A DNA stretch of 7,424 nt from an uncultured Rickettsiales bacterium (GTDB lineage Bacteria; Pseudomonadota; Alphaproteobacteria; Rickettsiales; UBA1997): assembly GCA_951801155.1 (NCBI GenBank), contig CATOLK010000054.1, forward strand, positions 1 through 7,424, read 5' to 3'. The notes below the pieces were generated by a model. That model was not told where the DNA came from and did no database searches. It saw only the letters and a list, made by a program, of their open reading frames with translations. The translations under genes and the position numbers were made by a program. This document shows, in pieces, positions 1-6,641 of the stretch. Positions within the stretch are counted from its first letter, which is position 1. Every line of letters begins with the position of its first letter.

Positions 1-2
1 AT

Positions 3-71
3 TATAAAAATGAGGTAATTTTATTTCAAGGTTTTTCCCAAATGTGTTTGGACCTGTACAGATATTTTTGA
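3..71 (+). other. Open frame at left edge, possible 3' end of an unidentified gene or relic
   Basis: A plus-strand frame is open from the window edge to a TGA at 69-71 and would encode about 22 residues, including FQGFSQMCLDLYRYF. The minus strand is also open here, from base 129 to the edge (43 codons, including CTGPNTFGKNLEIKLPHFY), but it has no ATG, GTG or TTG. The segment is less AT-rich than the spacer beside it, which suggests present or former coding sequence. I recognise no family on either strand. The plus-strand reading needs no start inside the window, so it is slightly preferred. A transposase remnant is possible but not shown. Confidence 0.25.
30..54. repeat. Small imperfect stem-loop near the left edge
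   Basis: The arms CCAAA (38-42) and TTTGG (47-51) flank the loop TGTG, and an outer GGT (30-32) faces ACC (52-54). It is one of the few G+C-containing inverted repeats in the window. It lies inside the edge open frame, so it could be part of an insertion-sequence end, or chance. There is no T-run directly after it that would make a terminator. Confidence 0.25.
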
Positions 72-230
72 TTTTGTAGATTGAATTGCTATTTAAAAGT
101 AAACTACTATTTATAATTAGCTTTAGATCTTAATTATAATTCTTACTTTTTTTTTATACTATAGTATTTTTATTTGTTATATAATATTGGAATACAAATT
201 CTATTTTTCTACATTCTTGAAAACAGTATT

Positions 231-284
231 TAAAAATAAAAAAATTTTATATCAAAAGGCAAAAATTATAATTAATTACCTTTT
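231..284 (-). terminator. Weak terminator candidate after mnmG
   Basis: Read on the minus strand, AAAAGG in the last mnmG codons (279-284) can pair with CCTTTT (254-259) across an AT-rich loop of 19 bases. A T-rich tract follows at about 231-247. The stem is short and has only two G-C pairs, so it would be a weak intrinsic terminator. Its position at the end of the operon is right. The rest of 72-271 is AT-rich spacer with no gene that I can support. Confidence 0.3.
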
Positions 285-2101
285 TTAAGTGCAATCAAAA
301 TATTAATTATACTTGCTGGAGTTATCCCCATAATTCTACTTGCTACTTCAATATTGTAAGGTTTATGTAACTTTAATTTTTCCTTAACTTCATTTGTCAA
401 ACCTCCAACAGAATCATAATCAAAATCAACTGGAATCAAAATATTTTTTTCTTTTTCTAAAAGTTTTATATCTTGATTTTGCCTTATTATATAAGGTTCA
501 TACATAGCTTCTATAATTATTTGTTTTTGTATATTTTTATCAATATTATTAATGTCTGGAAAAATATTTTTTAATTTATCAAAATCTATATTTGGATGAG
601 ATAGCAAATCGTAAGCATTGTGAATTGTACCATCTTTTTTGACATTTACACTATATTTTTCCAATTGATTTGGAGTTATAGTTTTTGATTTTAATAAATT
701 TTTTGCATTTTTTAATTTTTCTTTTTTATCAAAAAAATTTTTAGTTCTTTCTTCGGAAATACAGCCAATTTTTATACCTAATTCTGTTAATCTCAAATCT
801 GCATTATCAGCCCTCAAAAGCAATCTATATTCCGCTCTCGAAGTAAACATTCTATAAGGTTCTGTAACTCCTAAAGTTGTTAAATCATCAACCATAACAC
901 CTATATAACTGTTCTGTCTATCTAAAACAAAATCATTATCAACAACACTATTTATTCCAGCCAATAAACCCTGTCCAGCTGCTTCTTCATATCCAGTTGT
1001 TCCATTTATTTGTCCGGCTAAAAACAAATTTTTTATTTTTTTTGTTTCTAAAGTTGGTTTTAATTCTAACGGGCTTATATAATCATATTCAATAGCATAA
1101 GCATATCTTAGAATTTTACAATTTTCAAGCCCCTTTATAGTATGTATAAATTCTTCTTGTATATCTGCCGACAATGAAGTCGAAATTCCGTTTGGATATA
1201 CAATATTGCTATCCAATCCTTCAACTTCCAAAAAAATTTGATGTCTTTCTTTGTCTGCAAATCTTACAATTTTATCCTCAATAGAAGGACAATAGCGAGG
1301 ACCTTTACCAATAATATTTCCTCCGTAAAGTGCAGATTTTTTGATATTATCTTTAATAATTTTATGTGTTTTTTCATTTGTATAGGTAATACTACATTTT
1401 ATTTGAGGAACATAAATTTTTTCATTCATATAAGAAAATGGCTGAGGAATTTCATCTCCACTTTGAATTTCTAATTCAGTAAAATCTATTGTATTTTTAT
1501 CAATTCTTGCGGGCGTTCCAGTTTTTAATCTACCTAAATCAAAATTATATCTTTTAAAAAAATCAGCTAATTTATTTGATGGTTTTTCATTTATTCTACC
1601 AGCTGGCCAATTCTTATGTCCTACATGTACAACACCGTTTAAAAAAGTTCCAGTAGTTACAATAATACTATTACATAACAGTTTTCCATTATTCAAAGTT
1701 TCTACGCCTTTTACCTTGTTATCTTCAACCAAAATATCAATTACTTCATCCTCTATAAAATCAATATTTGTATAGGAAAATAACAATTTTTTCATCGATT
1801 CTTTATACAATTTTCTGTCAATTTGGCATCTAGGTGACCAAACAGCAGGACCTTTACTGGCATTTAAAATTTTAAAATGTGTTCCAGACATATCTGCACA
1901 TTTTCCCATTAAACCATCTAAAGCATCTATTTCTCTAACTATTGTTCCTTTAGCAACCCCACCAATGGATGGATTACAAGATAATTCCCCAATATTTTCA
2001 ATATTAAAAGAAATTAAAACAACCCTCTCATTCATTCTTGCAACAACGGCGGCAGCTTCTATGCCAGCATTTCCGCCACCTATAACTATAGTTTTATACA
2101 T
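272..2101 (-). CDS. mnmG: tRNA uridine-5-carboxymethylaminomethyl modification enzyme MnmG (GidA)
   Basis: MnmG is a cytosolic FAD protein. With MnmE it installs the (carboxymethyl)aminomethyl group on carbon 5 of wobble U34 in certain tRNAs. From the ATG at 2101 the product has 609 residues, close to the usual 620-630. Visible hallmarks, in that numbering, are the FAD-binding GGGNAG (8-13), the SCNPSIGG segment with Cys42, GRLKTGTPARID (about 190-201), the GPRYCPSIEDK signature with Cys271, AGQINGTTGYEEAAGQG (363-378), EPYRMFTSRAEYR (414-426), and a C-terminal GLTNEVKEKL...ASRIMGITPASI domain. An in-frame TTG at 2119 would add six residues. The ATG is preferred because the protein then begins directly before the dinucleotide-binding strand. 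The ATG overlaps the end of the upstream DUF4349 gene by 8 bases, and the preceding GAAGA is only a weak ribosome-binding site, so translational coupling is likely. Its partner mnmE is not in the window. The family call is certain. Confidence 0.97.
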   Translation of the reverse strand: MYKTIVIGGGNAGIEAAAVVARMNERVVLISFNIENIGELSCNPSIGGVAKGTIVREIDALDGLMGKCADMSGTHFKILNASKGPAVWSPRCQIDRKLYKESMKKLLFSYTNIDFIEDEVIDILVEDNKVKGVETLNNGKLLCNSIIVTTGTFLNGVVHVGHKNWPAGRINEKPSNKLADFFKRYNFDLGRLKTGTPARIDKNTIDFTELEIQSGDEIPQPFSYMNEKIYVPQIKCSITYTNEKTHKIIKDNIKKSALYGGNIIGKGPRYCPSIEDKIVRFADKERHQIFLEVEGLDSNIVYPNGISTSLSADIQEEFIHTIKGLENCKILRYAYAIEYDYISPLELKPTLETKKIKNLFLAGQINGTTGYEEAAGQGLLAGINSVVDNDFVLDRQNSYIGVMVDDLTTLGVTEPYRMFTSRAEYRLLLRADNADLRLTELGIKIGCISEERTKNFFDKKEKLKNAKNLLKSKTITPNQLEKYSVNVKKDGTIHNAYDLLSHPNIDFDKLKNIFPDINNIDKNIQKQIIIEAMYEPYIIRQNQDIKLLEKEKNILIPVDFDYDSVGGLTNEVKEKLKLHKPYNIEVASRIMGITPASIINILIALKKGN

Positions 2102-3053
2102 TTTTTTGTTTATCTTCAAATTCTTTTACTTTTAAATCTAATTTTCTTCTACTTTCAAATTTTTTAATTTTAAAATAGATTTTTCCAATTAATGCAACTA
2201 AACCGTAAAAAACAACAAAAACAGGTAAGAATACTAAAAGTAATATTATGTATTCTATTATTAAATAAAATGATCTAAACATCAAATCTATAGATTTATT
2301 TATAACTTTCACTAGGTTCCATTCTTGGTTTTGTCTATTTTCAATAATTTCCGGCTCTAAAGTTAAATGTATATCTGAATAATCAACACTTTTTTGAATT
2401 TTATTATTTTGTTTTTCTAATCTTTCAATTTCTAGTTGTGTATTATTTAATTCTTTATCAACACTTAATACATCACTCAATTGTTTTGCCTGATTTTTCA
2501 TCATTTCTCTTAATTTATCTCTTCTGATATATAAATTTTTTAGTTTATTTTCAGTATCTTCATATTGATCGGTATAATCTACACTTGAAAAATTTTCACT
2601 TTTTACATAACCAATTTTCTTTACAAAATTTAAATATTCATCAACTTTTTCACTAGGAACTTTTAATTCAAGATTAATTGCTTTTTTATCAGAATATTCA
2701 TATGAATAAAAATTTGTTTCGTAGCCACTAAGTTTATTTAATTCTTCTTCTACTGCATTTTTTGCAGAATTTATATCCTTTACAATCAAATATAGGTTAA
2801 AACTTCTGATAATTTTTCTGTTATTTTGTTCATTTTGTAAACTTATTGATCTAGTATTTATAGACATTGGCGCCGCCAAATCTCTCATATTAGTATTTAA
2901 ACTTTTAGTTTTATATGTTTCTTTTGTTGTTATTTTGCTAATAATTCCATTATTGTAAAAATTTACTATAAAAAATAATAGTAGTAATAAAAACAAAACT
3001 AAATTTTTATTTAAAAATTCATTAATTTTTTTATATAAATTTGTTTTTTCCAT
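2094..3053 (-). CDS. Membrane-anchored DUF4349 domain protein
   Basis: This 319-residue protein has a short basic N-terminus, a hydrophobic segment at about 18-33, an extracytoplasmic region, and a second long hydrophobic segment at about 262-290 followed by a very basic tail. Residues about 80-235 follow the DUF4349 pattern: RKIIRSFNLYLIVKD, a strand ending LELKVPSEKVDEYLNFVKKIGYV, then VDYTDQYEDTENKL, a helical hairpin rich in Leu, Glu and Lys (about 163-224, probably coiled coil), and YSDIHLTLEPE. The family is widespread and its biochemical role is unknown; members are usually lipoprotein or membrane anchored. I see no lipobox cysteine at the N-terminus here, so the anchor should be the transmembrane helix. 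The gene is first in an operon with mnmG. The ATG at 3053 lacks a good Shine-Dalgarno; the nearest AGGA (3079-3082) is too far away. No functional link to tRNA modification is evident. Confidence 0.85.
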   Translation of the reverse strand: MEKTNLYKKINEFLNKNLVLFLLLLLFFIVNFYNNGIISKITTKETYKTKSLNTNMRDLAAPMSINTRSISLQNEQNNRKIIRSFNLYLIVKDINSAKNAVEEELNKLSGYETNFYSYEYSDKKAINLELKVPSEKVDEYLNFVKKIGYVKSENFSSVDYTDQYEDTENKLKNLYIRRDKLREMMKNQAKQLSDVLSVDKELNNTQLEIERLEKQNNKIQKSVDYSDIHLTLEPEIIENRQNQEWNLVKVINKSIDLMFRSFYLIIEYIILLLVFLPVFVVFYGLVALIGKIYFKIKKFESRRKLDLKVKEFEDKQKNV

Positions 3054-3089
3054 AATATATTTTGATAAAATAACATTTTCCTACTTAGG

Positions 3090-3117
3090 ATTATAGCATA
3101 ATGAATTTAAAAGTCCA
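3090..3117 (-). promoter_or_regulatory. Sigma-70 type promoter of the DUF4349-mnmG operon
   Basis: On the minus strand there is a perfect -10 hexamer TATAAT (3090-3095) with an extended -10 TGC immediately upstream. After a 16-base spacer comes TGGACT (3112-3117), which matches four of six -35 positions. Transcription would begin near 3083, giving a leader of about 30 bases before the ATG at 3053. This is the clearest promoter in the window. Confidence 0.65.
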
Positions 3118-3147
3118 GAATTTTTTAATATATCATGCAAGTCTGGA
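3114..3147. repeat. Inverted repeat TCCAGA...TCTGGA around the operon -35
   Basis: TCCAGA (3114-3119) and TCTGGA (3142-3147) are perfect 6-base inverted arms separated by 22 AT-rich bases. One arm overlaps the -35 box of the DUF4349-mnmG promoter. It could be a widely spaced regulator site, but chance is possible at this length. Confidence 0.25.
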
Positions 3148-3629
3148 TATATTTTAAAAAACCTTAAAACAAAATTACTTAATTTTTATAATTATTTTAC
3201 ATAAACTAATAAAAAATAAGACAAATTAATAAATACATACAATAACATATACTATAGTACAAGTATTGTAAAATTAAAAAAAGACCTTCTACATAAAAAA
3301 ATTTTCACAAAAAATAAGTATTGCAAAAAACAAAAACTTTTAATATTTTTAATAGGAAATATATCAAATTTAATGTGTTTTGAAGTAAAATTAGAATCTT
3401 TGTGGAAAAAATATATTTTTTGCAATTTTTTAATTATTTTAATATTACTAATAAATATGTAATTTTTATACATAAGTTAGAATCAAAAAAAATATAAAAC
3501 TATTATAAATAGTCTTACAAATATAAATAAAATATTGAATGATTTTAAACTTTTTATAAATAACTTTCTAAAAGAAAAACCTGAAAAAATAATAAAAATT
3601 TTAACTAAAATAAGTAAACTAAAATCCAT

Positions 3630-3639
3630 TGGTGCACCA
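3630..3639. repeat. Perfect 10-base palindrome TGGTGCACCA
   Basis: TGGTGCACCA reads the same on both strands and is by far the most G+C-rich decamer in the divergent intergenic region. It lies about 330 bases upstream of mgtA. It could be a protein-binding site or a leftover of former coding sequence. No function can be assigned from the sequence. Confidence 0.3.
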
Positions 3640-3864
3640 TATATATAATCATAAGAATATTGATTAAAGAAATCAAAGAACTTACATTATTATCCGAAAC
3701 TATTTAAAACTAACAAAAATAATTATAGTAAAATAATGATAATATTTATTCTATTAAATGAAATATTTAATAAAACAGGAAATAAACAAGGCTGTTAAAA
3801 AAATTTTTAATTAAATCAAAAAAATCTTTAAGAAATTCAAAAATATCACAAAATCTTCTATAAT

Positions 3865-3934
3865 TTGACAAAAAATCTCAAAAATATTACACATTCAATA
3901 TAACTTTAATTTATTTACTTATGTAAAATATAAC
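3865..3934 (+). promoter_or_regulatory. Candidate mgtA promoter region
   Basis: Two weak alternatives are visible. The first is a perfect -35 TTGACA (3865-3870) with only a poor -10 (TACACA, 3888-3893) at 17 bases. The second is a good -10 TATAAC (3929-3934) with a weak -35 TTTAAT (3905-3910) at 18 bases, which would give a leader of about 30 bases. Neither pairing is convincing on its own. A regulated promoter with one weak element would be normal for a magnesium-responsive gene. Confidence 0.3.
3914..3927. promoter_or_regulatory. Operator-like inverted repeat TTTAC-TTAT-GTAAA
   Basis: Perfect 5-base arms TTTAC (3914-3918) and GTAAA (3923-3927) flank TTAT. The repeat lies entirely in the spacer of the downstream mgtA promoter candidate, which is a typical repressor position. 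The regulator is unknown, and in DNA this AT-rich such repeats arise easily by chance. Confidence 0.25.
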
Positions 3935-3961
3935 CTAGTGTTTTTATTATCGAAATTTTAT

Positions 3962-3966
3962 GGAGG
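3962..3966 (+). promoter_or_regulatory. Ribosome-binding site that fixes the mgtA start
   Basis: GGAGG lies five bases upstream of the ATG at 3972. An in-frame ATG at 3960 overlaps this site and has no Shine-Dalgarno of its own, so 3972 is the better start. Confidence 0.8.
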
Positions 3967-3971
3967 ATAAG

Positions 3972-6602
3972 ATGGAAAAAGAAAATTTTACAAAAACAAA
4001 AAAAAATAATCTCAACGTTGCGATGGAAAATTTATTAAAATATTCAAAATTAGAAGATAATGATATACTAAAAGAATTAAAATCTGATTACGGAAAAGGT
4101 TTACAAACAGAATATGTAGAAGATTGGCAAGATGAATACGGCTATAATGAAATAAGCGATTACGAAGATTATAGCATTGTTGAAAGCCTTTTTGAATCTT
4201 TTTTTAATCCTTTTAATATAGTATTGATTATATTGGGTACTGTTTCATTTATTACAAAAGATATTATGGCAGCTACAACTATTTTATTTTTAGTTATAGT
4301 AAGTAGTCTTATAAAATTTGTTCAAGAAAATAAATCAAATAAAGCTAGTGAAAAACTAAAAAATATGATAAAAACTACTGCTACAGTTTTAAGAGACGGT
4401 AGAAAAAAAGAAGTTGATATTAGTTTATTAGTTAAAGGCGATGTAATTTTTTTGTCTGCCGGAGATATTATCCCGGCTGATTTAAGAATTTTGGAATCTA
4501 AAGATTTATTTATAAGCCAATCATCTTTAACTGGTGAATCGGAGCCTATAGAAAAATTTTCAAAATTAAGTGATAAAATCTTTAAAAATATTAAAAACAA
4601 AACAAGAGTTCAACCGCTAGAGTTGGACAATTTATGTTTTATGGGAACTAATGTTGTAAGTGGAACAGCTACAGCAATTGTAATAGCAGTAGGAACAGAA
4701 ACTTATTTTGCATCTATGACAAAATTAATTACTAGAAAAAAAGTAAAAACAAATTTTGATAAAGGAATAAATGAAATAAGTTTATTTTTAATCGTTTTTA
4801 CTGTAATAATGGTATTAATTGTATTATTTACAAATGGTTTTTTAAAACATGATTGGTTAAATTCATTTTTGTTTGCAATTTCTGTTGCTGTGGGTTTAAC
4901 TCCTGAAATGCTTCCAGTTATAATATCTACAAATCTTGCAAAAGGTGCTGTTTCTATGTCTAAAAAAAGAACAATAGTAAAAAATATAAATTCTATTCAA
5001 AATTTTGGCGCAATGGATATACTTTGTTCTGATAAAACAGGAACTTTAACAGAAAACGTTATTGTTTTACAATATCATATGAATATTCACGGTGATGATG
5101 ATATGAGAATTTTAAGACATGCTTATTTAAACAGTAATTTTCAAACAGGATTAAAAAATTTATTAGATTTAGCTATTATTGACAAATCAATTGAAAATAG
5201 TTTTTATAATTTAAATTTTGAATATAAAAAAATTGATGAAATTCCGTTTGATTTTACAAGAAGGAGAATGTCGGTAATTTTAGAAGATAAAAAAGGTAAA
5301 ATTCAAATGATAACAAAGGGAGCTATTGAAGAAATGCTTCAAATTTGTTCCTTTGTGGAATATAATGGCAAAGTTGTGGAATTAAATGATAAAATTAAAA
5401 AAGAAGTTTTAGATACAGTCTTAAAATTAAATAATCAAGGAATGAGAGTATTGGCAATAGCTCAAAAGAATAAAATAGATATGAATGAAGAAATAAATGC
5501 TAATGTTGAAAAAGATATGGTTTTAATGGGATATTTAAGTTTTTTAGATCCACCAAAACAATCTTCAAAACCTGCTATTGAAGCCTTAAAAAATAATAAT
5601 GTCAAAATAAAAGTTTTGACTGGTGATAGTGATATAATTGCAAAGCATGTTTGTAAAAAAGTCGGTATTAAAAATGAAAAAGTATTATTGGGAGTTGATA
5701 TAGATAATATGAGTAATGAACAATTGAAAAAAGAAGTTGAAAAAGTTGATATTTTTGCAAAGTTGACACCTCAACAGAAATTAAGGATTATAAAAACTTT
5801 GCGAGCTGATGGGCATGTGGTGGGCTTTATGGGTGATGGAATAAATGATGCACCTGCTATGAGAGAGGCTGATGTGGCTATTTCTGTTGATTCTGCCGTT
5901 GATATAGCAAAAGAATCGGCAGATATAATTTTATTAAAAAAAGATTTAAATGTATTGGCGGATGGTGTTTTGGAAGGTAGAAAAATATTTTGTAATATTA
6001 TAAAATATATAAAAATGACTATAAGTTCAAATTTTGGAAATATATTTTCAATTTTATTTGCAAGTATATTTTTACCATTTTTGCCAATGTTGCCAGTACA
6101 AATTTTAGTTTTAAATATTCTTTATGATATTTCGCAAATGTCAATTCCTTGGGATAATGTAGATGAAGAATATTTGATAACGCAAAAAAAATTTAATACA
6201 AAATCAATAAAAGATTTTATGTTATATTTTGGGTTTATAAGTTCTATTTGTGATATTTTGTTATTTATTATAATGTATAGAATATTGAAATGGAATATGG
6301 AATTATTCCATAGTGGTTGGTTTTTAGTAAGTATGTTAACACAAACTGTTGTGATTAATTTTATAAGAACTGCTAAAAAACCGTTTATGGAAAGTAATGC
6401 TTCTATTGGAGTTGTGGTAGCTATGATACTAGCTAATATAGTAACACTTTTTTTAGTTTATTCAAAAATTGGTGGTTATATAGGACTTGTTGGTTTGCCA
6501 TTAAATTTTTATGGATGGTTGTTTTTGATTGTTATTTTATATGTATTCTTGATAGAAGTTATGAAATATTTTTATGTAAAAAAGTTTAAAAGTTGGCTAT
6601 AG
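3972..6602 (+). CDS. mgtA: Magnesium-importing P-type ATPase (MgtA/MgtB type)
   Basis: This inner-membrane pump couples ATP hydrolysis to Mg2+ uptake. From the ATG at 3972 it has 876 residues, against 898 in E. coli MgtA. The domain order is complete: an acidic N-terminal region, two membrane helices (about 78-117), the actuator with TGES (187-190), helices 3 and 4 with PEMLP (311-315), the phosphorylation loop SDKTGT with Asp354, nucleotide-binding KGA (449-451), TGDS (550-553), GDGIND (621-626), and six C-terminal helices. MgtA-specific signatures are FGAMDILCSDKTGTLTEN, NFGN before helix 5, LPFLPMLP, and NILYDISQMSIPWDNVDEE, which carries the membrane Asn715 and Asp719. These separate it from Ca2+ and Na+/K+ pumps. 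It stands alone, reading away from the DUF4349 operon and into the convergent atpD-like gene. Regulation by Mg2+ is expected from the family, but no known Mg2+ riboswitch is visible. An alternative ATG at 3960 would add four residues. Confidence 0.95.
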   Translation: MEKENFTKTKKNNLNVAMENLLKYSKLEDNDILKELKSDYGKGLQTEYVEDWQDEYGYNEISDYEDYSIVESLFESFFNPFNIVLIILGTVSFITKDIMAATTILFLVIVSSLIKFVQENKSNKASEKLKNMIKTTATVLRDGRKKEVDISLLVKGDVIFLSAGDIIPADLRILESKDLFISQSSLTGESEPIEKFSKLSDKIFKNIKNKTRVQPLELDNLCFMGTNVVSGTATAIVIAVGTETYFASMTKLITRKKVKTNFDKGINEISLFLIVFTVIMVLIVLFTNGFLKHDWLNSFLFAISVAVGLTPEMLPVIISTNLAKGAVSMSKKRTIVKNINSIQNFGAMDILCSDKTGTLTENVIVLQYHMNIHGDDDMRILRHAYLNSNFQTGLKNLLDLAIIDKSIENSFYNLNFEYKKIDEIPFDFTRRRMSVILEDKKGKIQMITKGAIEEMLQICSFVEYNGKVVELNDKIKKEVLDTVLKLNNQGMRVLAIAQKNKIDMNEEINANVEKDMVLMGYLSFLDPPKQSSKPAIEALKNNNVKIKVLTGDSDIIAKHVCKKVGIKNEKVLLGVDIDNMSNEQLKKEVEKVDIFAKLTPQQKLRIIKTLRADGHVVGFMGDGINDAPAMREADVAISVDSAVDIAKESADIILLKKDLNVLADGVLEGRKIFCNIIKYIKMTISSNFGNIFSILFASIFLPFLPMLPVQILVLNILYDISQMSIPWDNVDEEYLITQKKFNTKSIKDFMLYFGFISSICDILLFIIMYRILKWNMELFHSGWFLVSMLTQTVVINFIRTAKKPFMESNASIGVVVAMILANIVTLFLVYSKIGGYIGLVGLPLNFYGWLFLIVILYVFLIEVMKYFYVKKFKSWL

Positions 6603-6610
6603 TGGTTTTT

Positions 6611-6635
6611 TAATAAAAAAAATTTTTTTCTATTA
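6611..6635. terminator. AT-only inverted repeat between convergent genes, likely bidirectional terminator
   Basis: TAATA plus seven A (6611-6622) faces seven T, C, then TATTA (6623-6635). The arms are complementary apart from one bulged base and have no loop. T-rich tracts follow on both strands. It sits in the 39-base gap between the stop of mgtA and the stop of the minus-strand beta-subunit gene, where a shared terminator is expected. The lack of G-C pairs makes its strength doubtful. Confidence 0.45.
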
Positions 6636-6641
6636 GTGATT

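Larger units (their letters stand above)
3054..3959. other. Long divergent intergenic region between the DUF4349 operon and mgtA
   Basis: These 906 bases are strikingly AT-rich and hold no gene that I can support. They carry the DUF4349 promoter at the left end, candidate mgtA control signals at the right end, and small palindromes at 3250-3259 and 3630-3639. Several short coding-like runs appear in different frames. One is an 80-codon plus-strand run at 3220-3462. Another, at 3660-3707, reads LIKEIKELTLLSETI. A third, at 3758-3814, reads MKYLIKQEINKAVKKIFN. None has a good ribosome-binding site or a recognisable family. The mix of broken frames looks more like decayed coding DNA than like a structured RNA. 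I do not see the G-rich conserved blocks of an M-box magnesium riboswitch. Confidence 0.5.

Noticed and set aside
1238..1474. Plus-strand frame of 78 codons
   Set aside because: It lies wholly inside mnmG on the opposite strand, over conserved MnmG motifs, and its product is low-complexity and Phe/Ile rich. It is a shadow of mnmG.
2102..2119. TTG start for mnmG, adding six residues
   Set aside because: It has no better ribosome-binding site, and the ATG at 2101 places the start just before the FAD-binding strand as in the family.
3252..3473. Minus-strand 73-codon ATG frame as a real gene
   Set aside because: There is no ribosome-binding site, the product is dominated by Phe, Ile and Lys as expected from AT-rich DNA, and the opposite strand is equally open. 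I kept it only as a finding about the region.
3774..3796. AACAG...CTGTT hairpin as a terminator
   Set aside because: The five-base stem has a 13-base loop, no T-run directly after it on the plus strand, and no gene that would end there.
3480..3971. M-box magnesium riboswitch upstream of mgtA
   Set aside because: The conserved G-rich blocks and multi-helix fold of the aptamer are not visible, and the stretch is almost devoid of G.
4322..4600. Minus-strand frame of 92 codons
   Set aside because: It is antisense to the actuator domain of mgtA, including TGES, and has no family resemblance. It is a shadow frame.
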